From: Paractinoplanes atraurantiacus
GTDB taxonomy: Bacteria; Actinomycetota; Actinomycetes; Mycobacteriales; Micromonosporaceae
Length of the DNA: 64,000 nt
Direction: 5' to 3'
NCBI RefSeq assembly: GCF_900215205.1
Contig: NZ_OBDY01000039.1
Coordinates: forward strand, 1-64,000
In this document: one piece after another, positions 55,702 through 64,000 of the stretch
Layout of the letters: every line of letters begins with the position of its first letter
How positions within the stretch are numbered: position 1 is the stretch's first letter
Translations under genes and position numbers: made by a program
The notes under the pieces: model-generated
Seen by the model: the letters and a program-made list of their open reading frames with translations, nothing else
Database searches by the model: none
What the model was told of the DNA's origin: nothing

Positions 55702-56250
55702 ATGACGGGGAAACAGAAACGTGTGGTGTGGGTCTGCTCGGCTCTGCTGGGTGGGTTCGCCGTGGTGAGTGCCGTGATGGTTCTCGACGCGGTGCCGGCC
55801 TGGCGGCATTACGGGCCGGCCGCCGATTCCTATCTGCGCCTCTACACGGGGTACGACCGCGAGCATGCCGAGTCGCTGACCTCCTCGGTGCGCACCGGGC
55901 TCGGCTATCAGACCGGGCTGGCCGTCGTGGCGGCGCTCGCCACGGCCGGGCTGGCCGTCGTGGTTCACCTGCGGCGCCGGTGGGTGCGGGCCACGGTCTG
56001 GTGCACGCTGGGCGCGCTCGGCATGGGACTGCTGTTCAGCTTCACCGCCGGTGAGGCGACCCGTGAGGCGAGCGAGCTGCTCCCACCGTGGTATCCGGGG
56101 CTCACGGCGGCGCTCAGCGCGGTTCTTCTCGCCACGGCGGTCGTCGTCGTGGTGTTGATGTCGAAGGTGGAGGATTTCCACGAGCCGGATCCGCGCGAGC
56201 CGGATCCGCGCTGGGAGTCCTTCGTGCGCCGGCAGGCCGAGAGGCCCTAA
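55702..56250 (+). CDS. Membrane protein, unknown function
   Basis: A 182-residue protein with four predicted helices: VVWVCSALLGGFAVVSAVMV, TGLAVVAALATAGLAVVVHL, ATVWCTLGALGMGLLFSFTA and LTAALSAVLLATAVVVVVLM. A loop with YDREHAESLTSSVRTGLGYQ lies between helices 1 and 2, and the charged tail has two EPDPREPDPR-like repeats. No known family recognised. Eleven bp after the preceding HTH gene, so probably co-transcribed. Its stop overlaps the convergent gene's stop by 4 bp. Confidence 0.7.
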   Translation: MTGKQKRVVWVCSALLGGFAVVSAVMVLDAVPAWRHYGPAADSYLRLYTGYDREHAESLTSSVRTGLGYQTGLAVVAALATAGLAVVVHLRRRWVRATVWCTLGALGMGLLFSFTAGEATREASELLPPWYPGLTAALSAVLLATAVVVVVLMSKVEDFHEPDPREPDPRWESFVRRQAERP

Positions 56251-56747
56251 CGGCTGTCCTTGCGGGCCTGCTTGCGGGCGACCTTGGCCCGGGTCGAGGC
56301 GTGCCGCTTGCGCAGGTCGGGGGTGTCGGGGCGGTTGTCGACGCGCTGCGGGCGAGGTTTCTTTCCGCGTGCGGGGCGCGGCTTGGCCCGGGCGGCGGCC
56401 TTGGCTTCGGCCCTGGCTTCGGCCTCGCGTTCACGGCGAAGGGCCTCCGCCGCCTCGTGGGCCAGGGCGGCCAGCCGGGCGCTGACCTGTGACAGCAGCT
56501 CCTCGAAGACCTCGGCCTTGGCGCGGCGGCGGGCATTGCGGTCGTACGCCTTGCCGCGGCCGCCGGTCTCGGGGACGCGTTCGGCGGCGCGGCGGCGGTA
56601 GTTCTTCACCTGTTTGTTGCGGGCCCGGCGGACCCGGCCGTGCAGCTCGATGAGCGCGTCCTCGTCGAGCTTCTTCAGGCGTTTCGGGCCGGCCTCGCGG
56701 ACCAGCGCCGACTCCGCCTCGGTCAGGGTGCCCAGGATCGCGTCCAT
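56247..56747 (-). CDS. Basic coiled-coil protein, conserved actinobacterial hypothetical
   Basis: A 166-residue, very Lys/Arg/Ala-rich protein. The N-terminal part (LTEAESALVREAGPKRLKKL, then DEDALIELHGRVRRARNKQV, KNYRRRAAERVPETGGRG) is ordered-looking and resembles a conserved actinobacterial family of unknown function. A helical stretch (EVFEELLSQVSARLAALAHE) follows, then a Lys/Pro/Ala-rich basic tail that could bind nucleic acid. I cannot assign a role. Confidence 0.7.
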   Translation of the reverse strand: MDAILGTLTEAESALVREAGPKRLKKLDEDALIELHGRVRRARNKQVKNYRRRAAERVPETGGRGKAYDRNARRRAKAEVFEELLSQVSARLAALAHEAAEALRREREAEARAEAKAAARAKPRPARGKKPRPQRVDNRPDTPDLRKRHASTRAKVARKQARKDSR

Positions 56748-56783
56748 GAGGTCAGAGCCTGGACCTCAAAAGCCACGACGTCT

Positions 56784-57230
56784 TCATGCGCTGCGGGTGA
56801 GATGATCCGGAGGCACGTACGAGGGGCGGTACTGCAGGGCGTCGCGCACGTTCTTCTGCACCGCGACCGACGCGAACAGCGCCATCGCGAACGACAGCCC
56901 GTAGAAGCCCTTCTCGCTGAGCGCCATGCCGCTGTTGACCAGGCCGACGGCCAGCATGATGACCGAAGCGCCGACGACAGCCCAGGCCAGGCCGAGGTAA
57001 AGGGCGGTGACCGGCAGCCCTTCGGCCTTGTCGCGCACCGATTTCTGCAGGGAGATGGCCGCGAACAGGCCGAGGACCAGGACGGCCGCGTAGAAGCCCT
57101 TCTCGCTGCGGATCATCGAGGCGTTCCACAGGCCGACCGCGTACGAGATGACGCCGAGGAACAGTGCCGCCCACGACGCGCCGACGAAGGCGGCGGTGGG
57201 CTTGCCGGGCGAAGCGGGTGCGATTGTCAT
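56784..57230 (-). CDS. YiaA/YiaB-type inner membrane protein
   Basis: A 148-residue protein made of two similar halves, each with two helices: AFVGASWAALFLGVISYAVG with WNASMIRSEKGFYAAVLVLG, and ALYLGLAWAVVGASVIMLAV with NSGMALSEKGFYGLSFAMAL. The repeated SEKGFY and the VRD(K/A) loops are the YiaA/YiaB family mark. Function unknown. It follows narI by 48 bp on the same strand and might be the last gene of the nar transcript. Confidence 0.85.
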   Translation of the reverse strand: MTIAPASPGKPTAAFVGASWAALFLGVISYAVGLWNASMIRSEKGFYAAVLVLGLFAAISLQKSVRDKAEGLPVTALYLGLAWAVVGASVIMLAVGLVNSGMALSEKGFYGLSFAMALFASVAVQKNVRDALQYRPSYVPPDHLTRSA

Positions 57231-57278
57231 GGCAAGCAGCCTTCCGGAGCGCCGCCGCCGGCGGATGAGTACGGGTAC

Positions 57279-57986
57279 CTAAAGCGCCCGGTCCCATCCG
57301 CGCCGGGCCGGCACCGCGTCGCGGCTGCGATAGACGATGTACGGGCGGGTGAGGTAGCCCAGCGGCGCCGAGAAGACGTGCACGAGCCGGCTGAACGGCC
57401 AGAAGGCGAACAGCGCGAACGCCGCCAGCGCGTGCAATTTGAAGCCGATCGGGGCCTGCGCCATGAGGTCGCTGTCGGGCTGGAAGTAGAAGATCGAACG
57501 GAACCAGGGTGACACGGTCAGCCGGTAGTCGTGGGGCTCGCTGGTCAGGTTGCCGATCACCGTGGTGCCGAGGCCGAGGCAGATGGTGCCGATCAACAGC
57601 ACGTACATCACTTTGTCGTTGACCGTCGTGGCCGAGAAGACCGGTCCGGTCGTACGCCGGCGGTAGATCAGGATCGCCGCGCCGAAGAGCGTGCAGAAGC
57701 CGGCCACGGTGCCGAGGGCCACGGCCACGAAGTGGTACGCGGCTTCCGAGATGCCAACATAGGAAGTCCAGGACTCCGGGATGAGCAGGCCGCCGATGTG
57801 GCCGAGGGCGACCAGCAGGATCCCGAAATGGAACAGCGGGCTGCCGATGCGCAGCAGCCGCCGCTCGTAGAGCTGCGACGAGCGGGTGGTCCAGCCGAAC
57901 TTGTCGTACCGGTACCGCCAGATGTGCCCGAGGACGAAGACCGTCAGGCAGATGTACGGGACGACGACGAAGAGCAGCGTGTTCAT
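57279..57986 (-). CDS. narI: Respiratory nitrate reductase gamma subunit (NarI)
   Basis: A 235-residue membrane cytochrome b that oxidises quinol and passes electrons to NarH. Five helices are visible. Heme-ligand histidines lie in PLFHFGILLVALGHIGGLLI (helix 2) and FKLHALAAFALFAFWPFSRL plus VHVF (helix 5). The start MNTLLFVVVPYICLTVFVLG, then HIWRYRYDKFGWTTRSS, is family-typical. ATG at 57986 overlaps the narJ stop as ATGA. It is the last structural gene of narGHJI. Confidence 0.94.
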   Translation of the reverse strand: MNTLLFVVVPYICLTVFVLGHIWRYRYDKFGWTTRSSQLYERRLLRIGSPLFHFGILLVALGHIGGLLIPESWTSYVGISEAAYHFVAVALGTVAGFCTLFGAAILIYRRRTTGPVFSATTVNDKVMYVLLIGTICLGLGTTVIGNLTSEPHDYRLTVSPWFRSIFYFQPDSDLMAQAPIGFKLHALAAFALFAFWPFSRLVHVFSAPLGYLTRPYIVYRSRDAVPARRGWDRAL

Positions 57987-58552
57987 CGGTAGGTGCCCAC
58001 CTTCTCCTCCGGCGGCCCCTGTGCGGCCAGCTTGGCGACCTCGGACATCGAGCGCAGCGGCGGCAGGGTCGCCGACACCGACTCGAGGACGTCCGCCCAC
58101 GGGGATCGCATGTCGTGCAGGGCCAGGCGCAGCAGCTCGAGCCCGGCCCGGTGGTCGTTCAGAACGGCAAGGCCGCGGGCGGGCATCGCGGCGGCGTACT
58201 CGAGCACGACCGCCAGGTGGTCCGACAGCTCGTCGTCACCCAGGATCAGCCCGTCCGCCGCGTACGTCTGCTTCAGTTTCAGCAGCGCCATCCCCCGGTT
58301 CCGGGTGTCCCCGTACGCGTAATAGGTGAGGTAGAGGCAGCACCGCTTGCGCTGGTCGAAAGTCGCGACGTAGTCGGCGGCCAGCTGGGTCGGCGGCGTG
58401 TTGCGTGCGTGCTCGATGAAACGCAGCAACGGCGCGCCCGCCGCGGTCTCCAGAGTGGACGCGGCCTGGGTCAGGAGATCCAAGCGTTCCAGCAGTACGG
58501 GATCCGGGTAGCCCAGCAGCAGCGACTGCGCCTGCCACGCGCGCGCGTTCAC
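57983..58552 (-). CDS. narJ: Nitrate reductase assembly chaperone (NarJ)
   Basis: A 189-residue TorD-family helical chaperone needed to insert the molybdenum cofactor into NarG; it is not part of the final enzyme. Sequence: WQAQSLLLGYPDPVLLERLD, then LAADYVATFDQRKRCCLYLT and YYAYGDTRNRGMALL, the NarJ signature (YVxTFDxxRRxxLYLTY...GDTRxRG). The GTG at 58552 overlaps the narH TGA (GTGA). Stop overlaps narI start. Coupling sets stoichiometry. Confidence 0.93.
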   Translation of the reverse strand: MNARAWQAQSLLLGYPDPVLLERLDLLTQAASTLETAAGAPLLRFIEHARNTPPTQLAADYVATFDQRKRCCLYLTYYAYGDTRNRGMALLKLKQTYAADGLILGDDELSDHLAVVLEYAAAMPARGLAVLNDHRAGLELLRLALHDMRSPWADVLESVSATLPPLRSMSEVAKLAAQGPPEEKVGTYR

Positions 58553-60189
58553 TGGTCCTCCCTCCGCGGCGGGAAGAGCCCGTCCGGCCTGCCGCGCCCG
58601 TCCCAGTTGAGCAGGTTGACCCGCCCGGACAGGGAGTCGGAGGTCTGCCGGTCCTTGAGCATCTGGAAGTTCTCCACCGCGATCGGCTGCGGCCCGCCCG
58701 ACGACTCGCCGAACGGCCCCGAGCCACCCATGCCCGGCCCGCCCTCGTAGTCCAGGCTGCACGACGTGGCCAGCTCTTCGAGTGAATGTGCCTGTTCCGC
58801 GTGGGCCGGCGGGATCACGTACCGCTCGTCGTACTTGGCGAGCGCCAGCAACCGGTACATGTCGTAGATCTGCTCGCCGGTCATCCCCACCGCAGCCGGG
58901 ATGCTGTCGTCCGCATCGCGTCCCATGTTGAGGTCACGCATGTACGACCGCATCGCCGCCAGCTTGCGCAGCACCGCGTCCACCGGCGCCGGATCGCCGG
59001 CGGTGAACAGCTGGGCCAGGTAGTCGACCGGGATGCGCAGCGCCTCGATGGCCGCGAACAGGTTGCCCCGGTCCTCGGCGTCGTAGCCGGTGTCGCGCAC
59101 GACGTCGACCACCGGCGACAGCGGCGGGATGTACCAGACCATCGGCATGGTGCGGTATTCCGGGTGCAGCGGCAGCGCCACCTTGTATTTGTTGATGAGG
59201 GCGTAGACCGGTGACCGCTGCGCCGCCTCGATCCAGTCCCGCGGGATGCCGGCCCGCTCGGCTTCCGCGGCCACCGCGGGGTCCGCGGGATCGAGGAACA
59301 CCTTGCGCTGGGCCTCGTACAGGTCGTGGTCGCCGGTCACGGACGCCGCCGCGAGGACGGCGTCGGCGTCGTACAGCATCAAACCGATGTAGCGCAGGCG
59401 TCCCACGCAGGTCTCCGAGCACACGGTCGGGATGCCGACCTCGATGCGCGGGAAGCAGAACGTGCACTTCTCCGCCTTGCCCGTGCGGTGGTTGAAGTAG
59501 ACCTTCTTGTACGGGCAGCCGGACACGCACATCCGCCAGCCGCGGCAGCGGTCCTGGTCGACCAGCACGATGCCGTCCTCGGCCCGCTTGTAGATGGCCC
59601 CGGACGGGCAGGAGGCGGCGCACGACGGGTTGAGGCAGTGCTCGCAGATCCGCGGCAGATAGAACATGAAGGTCTGCTCGAACTCGAACTTCACCTTGTC
59701 GGCGATGCCCTTGAGGAGCACGTCCTTGTCGCCGTGGTCGATCGACCCGCCCAGGTCGTCGTCCCAGTTGGCCGACCACTGGACCTTCATGTCCTTCCCG
59801 GTCAGCAGCGACTTGGGCCGCGCGACCGGCGTGTGCTCCTGCAACGGTGCGTTCGTGAGCGTCTCGTAGTCGTACGTCCAAGGCTCGTAATAGTCCTGGA
59901 TCGCCGGGAGCTTGGGGTTGGCGAAGATGGTCAGCAGCTTCTTGAAACGCCCGCCGCCCTTGAGTTTGAGCTTGCCGCGGCGGTTGAGCTCCCAGCCGCC
60001 GCGCCACGTCTCCTGATCCTCGTAGCGGCGCGGATAGCCCTGCCCGGGCCGGGTCTCGACGTTGTTGAACCAGACGTACTCCACGCCGCTGCGGTTGGTC
60101 CACGCCTGCTTGCAGGTGACCGAGCAGGTGTGGCAGCCGATGCACTTGTCGAGGTTCATCACCATCGCCATCTGGGCCATCACGCGCAT
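58549..60189 (-). CDS. narH: Respiratory nitrate reductase beta subunit (NarH)
   Basis: A 546-residue iron-sulfur subunit carrying three [4Fe-4S] and one [3Fe-4S] cluster between NarI heme and NarG. Cys motifs: DKCIGCHTCSVTCKQAW near the N-terminus, CEHCLNPSCAASCPSGA, then DRCRGWRMCVSGCPYKK (Trp in place of one Cys marks the 3Fe cluster site) and KCTFCFPRIE. The tail (about 480-546) is Gly/Ser-rich, then DGRGRPDGLFPPR. The gene begins 1 bp after the narG stop, and its own stop overlaps narJ. Length and motifs are standard. Confidence 0.95.
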   Translation of the reverse strand: MRVMAQMAMVMNLDKCIGCHTCSVTCKQAWTNRSGVEYVWFNNVETRPGQGYPRRYEDQETWRGGWELNRRGKLKLKGGGRFKKLLTIFANPKLPAIQDYYEPWTYDYETLTNAPLQEHTPVARPKSLLTGKDMKVQWSANWDDDLGGSIDHGDKDVLLKGIADKVKFEFEQTFMFYLPRICEHCLNPSCAASCPSGAIYKRAEDGIVLVDQDRCRGWRMCVSGCPYKKVYFNHRTGKAEKCTFCFPRIEVGIPTVCSETCVGRLRYIGLMLYDADAVLAAASVTGDHDLYEAQRKVFLDPADPAVAAEAERAGIPRDWIEAAQRSPVYALINKYKVALPLHPEYRTMPMVWYIPPLSPVVDVVRDTGYDAEDRGNLFAAIEALRIPVDYLAQLFTAGDPAPVDAVLRKLAAMRSYMRDLNMGRDADDSIPAAVGMTGEQIYDMYRLLALAKYDERYVIPPAHAEQAHSLEELATSCSLDYEGGPGMGGSGPFGESSGGPQPIAVENFQMLKDRQTSDSLSGRVNLLNWDGRGRPDGLFPPRREDQ

Positions 60190-60190
60190 C

Positions 60191-63100
60191 TCAGTACTCC
60201 ACTTCCTGGGACCGGCGGCGGATGACGGTCACCTCGTCGCGCTGGTTGCCGGTGGGGCCGAGGTAGTTGAACGCGAACGACAGCTGGGCGTAGCCGCCGA
60301 TCAGGTGCGACGGCTTGATGAGCAGCCGGGTCAGTGAGTTGTGGATGCCGCCGCGGCGCCCGTTCGTCTCGGTGCGCGGCACGTCGATGAGCCGGTCCTG
60401 CGCGTGGTGCATGTAGACGGTGCCCTCGGGCATGCGGTGCGAGACGATCGCGCGGGCCACCACGACGCCGTTGCGGTTGACCGCCTCGATCCAGTCGTTG
60501 TCCCGCACGCCGATCTTCGCCGCGTCCTGGGCCGACATCCAGATGTTCTGGCCGCCGCGCGAGAGCGACAGCATGAACAGGTTGTCCTGATATTCGGAGT
60601 GGATGGACCACTTGTTGTGCGGGGTCAGATAGCGGACGGCGATGCCGAGCTCGCCCTTCTCCCCCACCTGGGGCTCGCCGAACAGGGCGTGCATGTTCAG
60701 CGGCGGCCGATAGGTCGGCATCCACTCGCCCAGCTCGGCCATCCAGTCGTGGTCGAGGTAGAAGCTCTGCCGGCCGGTCAGCGTGTGCCACGGTTTGAGC
60801 CGCTCGACGTTGATGACGAACGGCGAGTAGCGCCGGCCGCCCGCCTCCGAGCCCGACCACTCGGGCGAGGTGATGACCGGCGTCGGCCGCGACTGCGTGT
60901 CGGCGAAGGTGATCTGCTTGCCCTCGTGCTCGGCCGCCAGGTCGGCCAGCTCGACGCCGGTGCGGCGTTCCAGCGTGTGGAAGCCCTGGGTGGCCAGGCG
61001 GCCGTTGGTGGTGCCGGAGAGGGCGAGGATCGCCTCGCAGGCCTGCACGTCCCGGGCGATCGACGGCCGGCCGTTGGGGGCCGTGCCGTTCTTGTGCCGC
61101 AGATAGTCCAGCTCCGGGCCGACCTCGAAGGTGACGCCCTTGGTGGTCGCGCCGAGCGTGTCCAGCAGCGGCCCGAGCGAGGACATCTTGTCGAAGACCG
61201 CCGCGTAGTCGCGCTCGACCGCCACCAGCTTCGGCATCGTCTTGCCGGGGATCGGCTCGCAATCCCCGTTCTTCCAATCGAGGACGCGGCCGTACGGGTT
61301 GGCCATCTCGTCCGGGGTGTCGTGCAGCAGGGGCGCGGCCACCACGTCGGTCCGCGTGCCGAGGTGCTTCGCGGCCATGGCGCTGAACGCCTGGGCGATC
61401 GTCATGAAGGCGTCCCAGTCGGTGCGGGTCTGCCAGGGCGGGGCGATCGCCGGGTTGAACGAGTGCACGAACGGGTGCATGTCGGTGGTGTTGAGGTCGT
61501 GCTTCTCGTACCAGGTGGCGGCGGGCAGCACGATGTCGGAGTAGACGGTGGTCGAGGTCATCCGGAAGTCGAGCGTCAGCAGCAGATCGAGCTTGCCGGT
61601 GGGCGCTTCGTCACGCCACATCGGCGCTTGCTTCGCTCGTACGGCGTGGTCCGTACCCAGCAGATGCTTCAGGAAGTACTCGTTGCCCTTCGCCGACGAC
61701 CCGAGCAGGTTGGCCCGCCAGATGGTCAGCACCCGCGGGAAGTTGGCGGGGTCGTCCGGCTCCTCGCACGCGAAACGGATCTTTCCCGATTTGAGTTCGC
61801 TCACGACGTGATCCGCGATCGGCTGACCGGCCGCCGCCGCTTCGTCGGCCAGGTCGAGCGGGTTGCGGTTGAAGTGCGGAACGGACGGCATCCAGCCCAT
61901 GCGGGCGGACGCGGCGATGAGGTCGGCCGTCGACTTCTCCGCGAAACCCTCGGCCACCGAGAGCGTCGCCGCCGAGAAGGGGTCGTAGCGGTACTGGTCG
62001 GTGTGCAGGTACCAGTAGGCGGTCTGGATCATCTGCCGCCCGGGCCGCGTCCAGTCGGATGCCGTGCCCAGCACCGAATAGCCGGTGACCGGCCGCACCT
62101 TCTCCTGACCCACGTAGTGAGCCCAGCCGCCGCCGTTCACCCCCTGGCATCCGGTCAGCGTGGTCAGCGTGAGGAACGACCGGTAGATCGTGTCCGAGTG
62201 GAACCAGTGGTTCGCCCCCGCCCCCATGATGATCATCGAGCGCCCGCGGGACTCCTCGGCGTTGGCCGCGAACTCCCGCGCGATCCGCGCCGCGGCCGGC
62301 CCCGGCACGCCCGTGATGGTCTCCTGCCAGGCCGGCGTGTAAGGCGAATCGGCGTCGTCATATCCGCTGGGCCACTGCCCCGGCAGTCCCGGCCGCTTCA
62401 CCCCGTACTGGGCCAGCAGCAGGTCGAAAACGGTCGTCACCTGACGCCCGGCCACCTCGCGCACCGGCACCCCGCGCCGGATCGTCCCGGCCGACCCGTC
62501 CGGCGTGTCGAAGCGCGGCAGCTCCACCTCGGCCGTGGCCTCACCGGCCGCGCTCAGCAGCGGCGAGATGCCGTCCAGGGCCAGGTTCCACTTCCCGGCG
62601 CCCGTGTCCCCGTACCGGAACCCGAGCGACCCGTTCGGCACCACCGGCGTGCCGTCCGCGTCGAGCACCACGGTCTTGAAGGCGGCGTTCTCCACCTCCT
62701 GCCCGAGGTCGGCCGCCGTGAGCATCTTGCCCGGGCGTCCATTGTCGAGGGTCACCAGGAACGGCAGATCGGTGTACCGGCGTACGTAATCGAGGAAGTA
62801 GCCGGTCTGCCGGTCGACGAAGAACTCCTTGAGCACGACGTGGCCCATCGCCATGGCCAGCGCGCCGTCCGTGCCCGGGGCCGGTGCGAGCCACTCGTCG
62901 GCGAACTTCACGTTGTCGGCGTAGTCGGGCGCCACCGCGATGACCTTCTGCCCGCGGTAGCGGGCCTCGGCCATCCAGTGCGCGTCCGGCGTGCGGGTGA
63001 CCGGCAGGTTGGAACCCCACATGATGAGGTAGCCGGCGTCCCACCAGTCGCCCGACTCGGGAACGTCGGTCTGGTCGCCGAACATCTGCGGCGAGGCCAC

Positions 63101-63784
63101 CGGCAGGTCGGCGTACCAGTCGTAGAACGACAACATGGCCCCGCCGAGCAGGTTGTAGAAGCGGGCGCCGGCCGCGTGCGACACCATCGACATGGCCGGG
63201 ATCGGCGAGAACCCGGCCAGCCGGTCCGGCCCGTACGTCTTGATGGTGTGCACGTGGGCCGCGGCGATCATCTCGGTCGCCTCGTCCCAGGTGGCGCGCA
63301 CGAGCCCGCCCTTACCCCGCACCGATTTGTAGGCGCGCGCCTTGGCCGGGTCGCCGGTGATCTCGGCCCACGCGGCCACCGGGTCGCCGAGCCGCTGCCG
63401 CGCCTCGCGGTACATCTCGAGCAGGACCCCGCGGACGTACGGATATCGCACGCGCGTGGGCGAGTACGTGTACCAGGAGAACGCGGCCCCGCGCGGGCAC
63501 CCGCGCGGCTCGTACTCCGGGCTGTCCGGCCCGACGCTCGGATAGTCGGTCTGCTGGGCCTCCCACGTGATGATGCCGTCGCGGACGTACACCTTCCACG
63601 AGCACGAACCCGTGCAGTTGACGCCGTGCGTGGAGCGCACCACCTTGTCGTGCGACCAGCGGTCGCGGTAGAACGTGTCGGCCTGCCTGCCGCCGATCTG
63701 GAAGAGGGCGCGATGGTCGGCCGACACCTCCCCACGGGTGAAGAAGCGGCGCGTGCCGACCAGGGCGTCGTCCAGTTCAGGCAT
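60191..63784 (-). CDS. narG: Respiratory nitrate reductase alpha subunit (NarG)
   Basis: A 1197-residue molybdenum enzyme reducing nitrate to nitrite, coupled to quinol oxidation. The N-terminal cluster FS0 uses His53, Cys57, Cys61 and Cys96 (HGVNCTGSCSW and GCPRGAAFSW), the His-first pattern of membrane-bound Nar. YDWYADLPVASPQMFGDQTD holds the Mo-ligating Asp segment. The bis-MGD domain continues with GAGANHWFHSDTIYRSFLTL and VNGGGWAHYVGQEKVRP. No Tat signal is expected or seen in this cytoplasm-facing form. It overlaps the upstream narK end by 8 bp and is followed 1 bp later by narH. Confidence 0.96.
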   Translation of the reverse strand: MPELDDALVGTRRFFTRGEVSADHRALFQIGGRQADTFYRDRWSHDKVVRSTHGVNCTGSCSWKVYVRDGIITWEAQQTDYPSVGPDSPEYEPRGCPRGAAFSWYTYSPTRVRYPYVRGVLLEMYREARQRLGDPVAAWAEITGDPAKARAYKSVRGKGGLVRATWDEATEMIAAAHVHTIKTYGPDRLAGFSPIPAMSMVSHAAGARFYNLLGGAMLSFYDWYADLPVASPQMFGDQTDVPESGDWWDAGYLIMWGSNLPVTRTPDAHWMAEARYRGQKVIAVAPDYADNVKFADEWLAPAPGTDGALAMAMGHVVLKEFFVDRQTGYFLDYVRRYTDLPFLVTLDNGRPGKMLTAADLGQEVENAAFKTVVLDADGTPVVPNGSLGFRYGDTGAGKWNLALDGISPLLSAAGEATAEVELPRFDTPDGSAGTIRRGVPVREVAGRQVTTVFDLLLAQYGVKRPGLPGQWPSGYDDADSPYTPAWQETITGVPGPAAARIAREFAANAEESRGRSMIIMGAGANHWFHSDTIYRSFLTLTTLTGCQGVNGGGWAHYVGQEKVRPVTGYSVLGTASDWTRPGRQMIQTAYWYLHTDQYRYDPFSAATLSVAEGFAEKSTADLIAASARMGWMPSVPHFNRNPLDLADEAAAAGQPIADHVVSELKSGKIRFACEEPDDPANFPRVLTIWRANLLGSSAKGNEYFLKHLLGTDHAVRAKQAPMWRDEAPTGKLDLLLTLDFRMTSTTVYSDIVLPAATWYEKHDLNTTDMHPFVHSFNPAIAPPWQTRTDWDAFMTIAQAFSAMAAKHLGTRTDVVAAPLLHDTPDEMANPYGRVLDWKNGDCEPIPGKTMPKLVAVERDYAAVFDKMSSLGPLLDTLGATTKGVTFEVGPELDYLRHKNGTAPNGRPSIARDVQACEAILALSGTTNGRLATQGFHTLERRTGVELADLAAEHEGKQITFADTQSRPTPVITSPEWSGSEAGGRRYSPFVINVERLKPWHTLTGRQSFYLDHDWMAELGEWMPTYRPPLNMHALFGEPQVGEKGELGIAVRYLTPHNKWSIHSEYQDNLFMLSLSRGGQNIWMSAQDAAKIGVRDNDWIEAVNRNGVVVARAIVSHRMPEGTVYMHHAQDRLIDVPRTETNGRRGGIHNSLTRLLIKPSHLIGGYAQLSFAFNYLGPTGNQRDEVTVIRRRSQEVEY

Positions 63785-64000
63785 TGCTGACCCTTCCCTC
63801 GGTGCGGGTTGTCTTGGCTATCGCGGTCACGGTCAGCGTCATCGCGGCCAGGGCCACCAGGGCCAGCAGGGCCAGGCCGATCGCGTACGACTCGTACGCC
63901 TCGTACAGCCCGCCCATGACCAGCGGCGGCAGGAAGCCGCCGAGCCCGCCGGCCGCGCCGACCACGCCGGTCACCGAGCCGACCTGGTTGGCCGGGGCCA
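63777..64000 (-). CDS. narK: Nitrate/nitrite MFS transporter, C-terminal end (window edge)
   Basis: The last 73 or so residues of a major facilitator nitrate/nitrite carrier: NQVGSVTGVVGAAGGLGGFL, the conserved nitrate-signature helix of NarK/NasA, then a final helix YAIGLALLALVALAAMTLTV. The stop at 63777 lies 8 bp inside narG, so narK and narGHJI are one operon with the transporter first. The N-terminus and the promoter are outside the window. Confidence 0.88.
   Translation of the reverse strand, partial: APANQVGSVTGVVGAAGGLGGFLPPLVMGGLYEAYESYAIGLALLALVALAAMTLTVTAIAKTTRTEGRVSNA

Noticed and set aside
60341..63790. A very long plus-strand open frame opposite narG
   Set aside because: narG on the minus strand is unmistakable with all cofactor motifs; the opposite frame is open only through GC third-position bias and reads as His/Arg/Gly-rich shadow sequence.

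Overview
The window is very GC-rich chromosomal DNA from an actinomycete. Strong third-position GC bias, GTG starts, frequent ATGA/GTGA start-stop overlaps, ECF/SigE sigma factors, AAA-type LuxR regulators, Acg-type nitroreductases and a NarGHJI operon all fit. A chemotaxis receptor and the general gene style suggest a Micromonosporaceae-like organism with a motile stage (Actinoplanes or a relative); this last step is inference. No rRNA, tRNA or CRISPR array was seen. The only mobile-element trace is the 3' end of an IS110-type transposase at the left edge.

Layout. 0-4 kb: IS110 remnant, a membrane Ser/Thr kinase, and a SigE-type sigma factor with a membrane partner. 3.7-7.7 kb: a universal-stress-protein (USP) gene, an MFS transporter fused to a USP domain, a 29-bp operator-like inverted repeat, a divergent TetR gene and an SDR oxidoreductase. 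7.7-17.6 kb: chemotaxis receptor, SDR plus zinc alcohol dehydrogenase, a frameshifted NYN-LOTUS gene, a secreted hydrolase, L-serine dehydratase behind a glycine riboswitch, a repeat-filled 0.9 kb gap and a secreted carboxypeptidase. 17.6-23.2 kb: a large LuxR regulator, aldo/keto reductase, XRE regulator and a decayed LuxR pseudogene.

23.2-36.3 kb is the most coherent block. A DevR-like response regulator and a DevS/DosT-like GAF kinase are divergent. Next come cydABDC (cytochrome bd oxidase and its ABC exporter), a CtpF-like P-type ATPase and two Acg/Rv3131-like flavin nitroreductases. Sequences close to the mycobacterial DosR box (GGGACTWWAGTCCC) lie between cydA and the ATPase (13/14), just before the first nitroreductase (13/14), and between the regulator and the kinase (11/14). 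I read this as a chromosomal hypoxia/redox island run by the local two-component pair. The narK-G-H-J-I respiratory nitrate reductase operon at the right edge belongs to the same physiology.

36.3-57.3 kb: a 1808-residue single-chain acyl-CoA carboxylase with a eukaryote-like central region, an XRE-HEAT regulator overlapping a repeat-expanded ThDP-enzyme homologue, a SUKH protein with a membrane LuxR protein, a two-component system beside an Nramp-like carrier, thymidine kinase, a decayed XRE regulator and small membrane proteins. Short in-frame or intergenic tandem repeats (18, 30 and about 52 bp) recur at several places.
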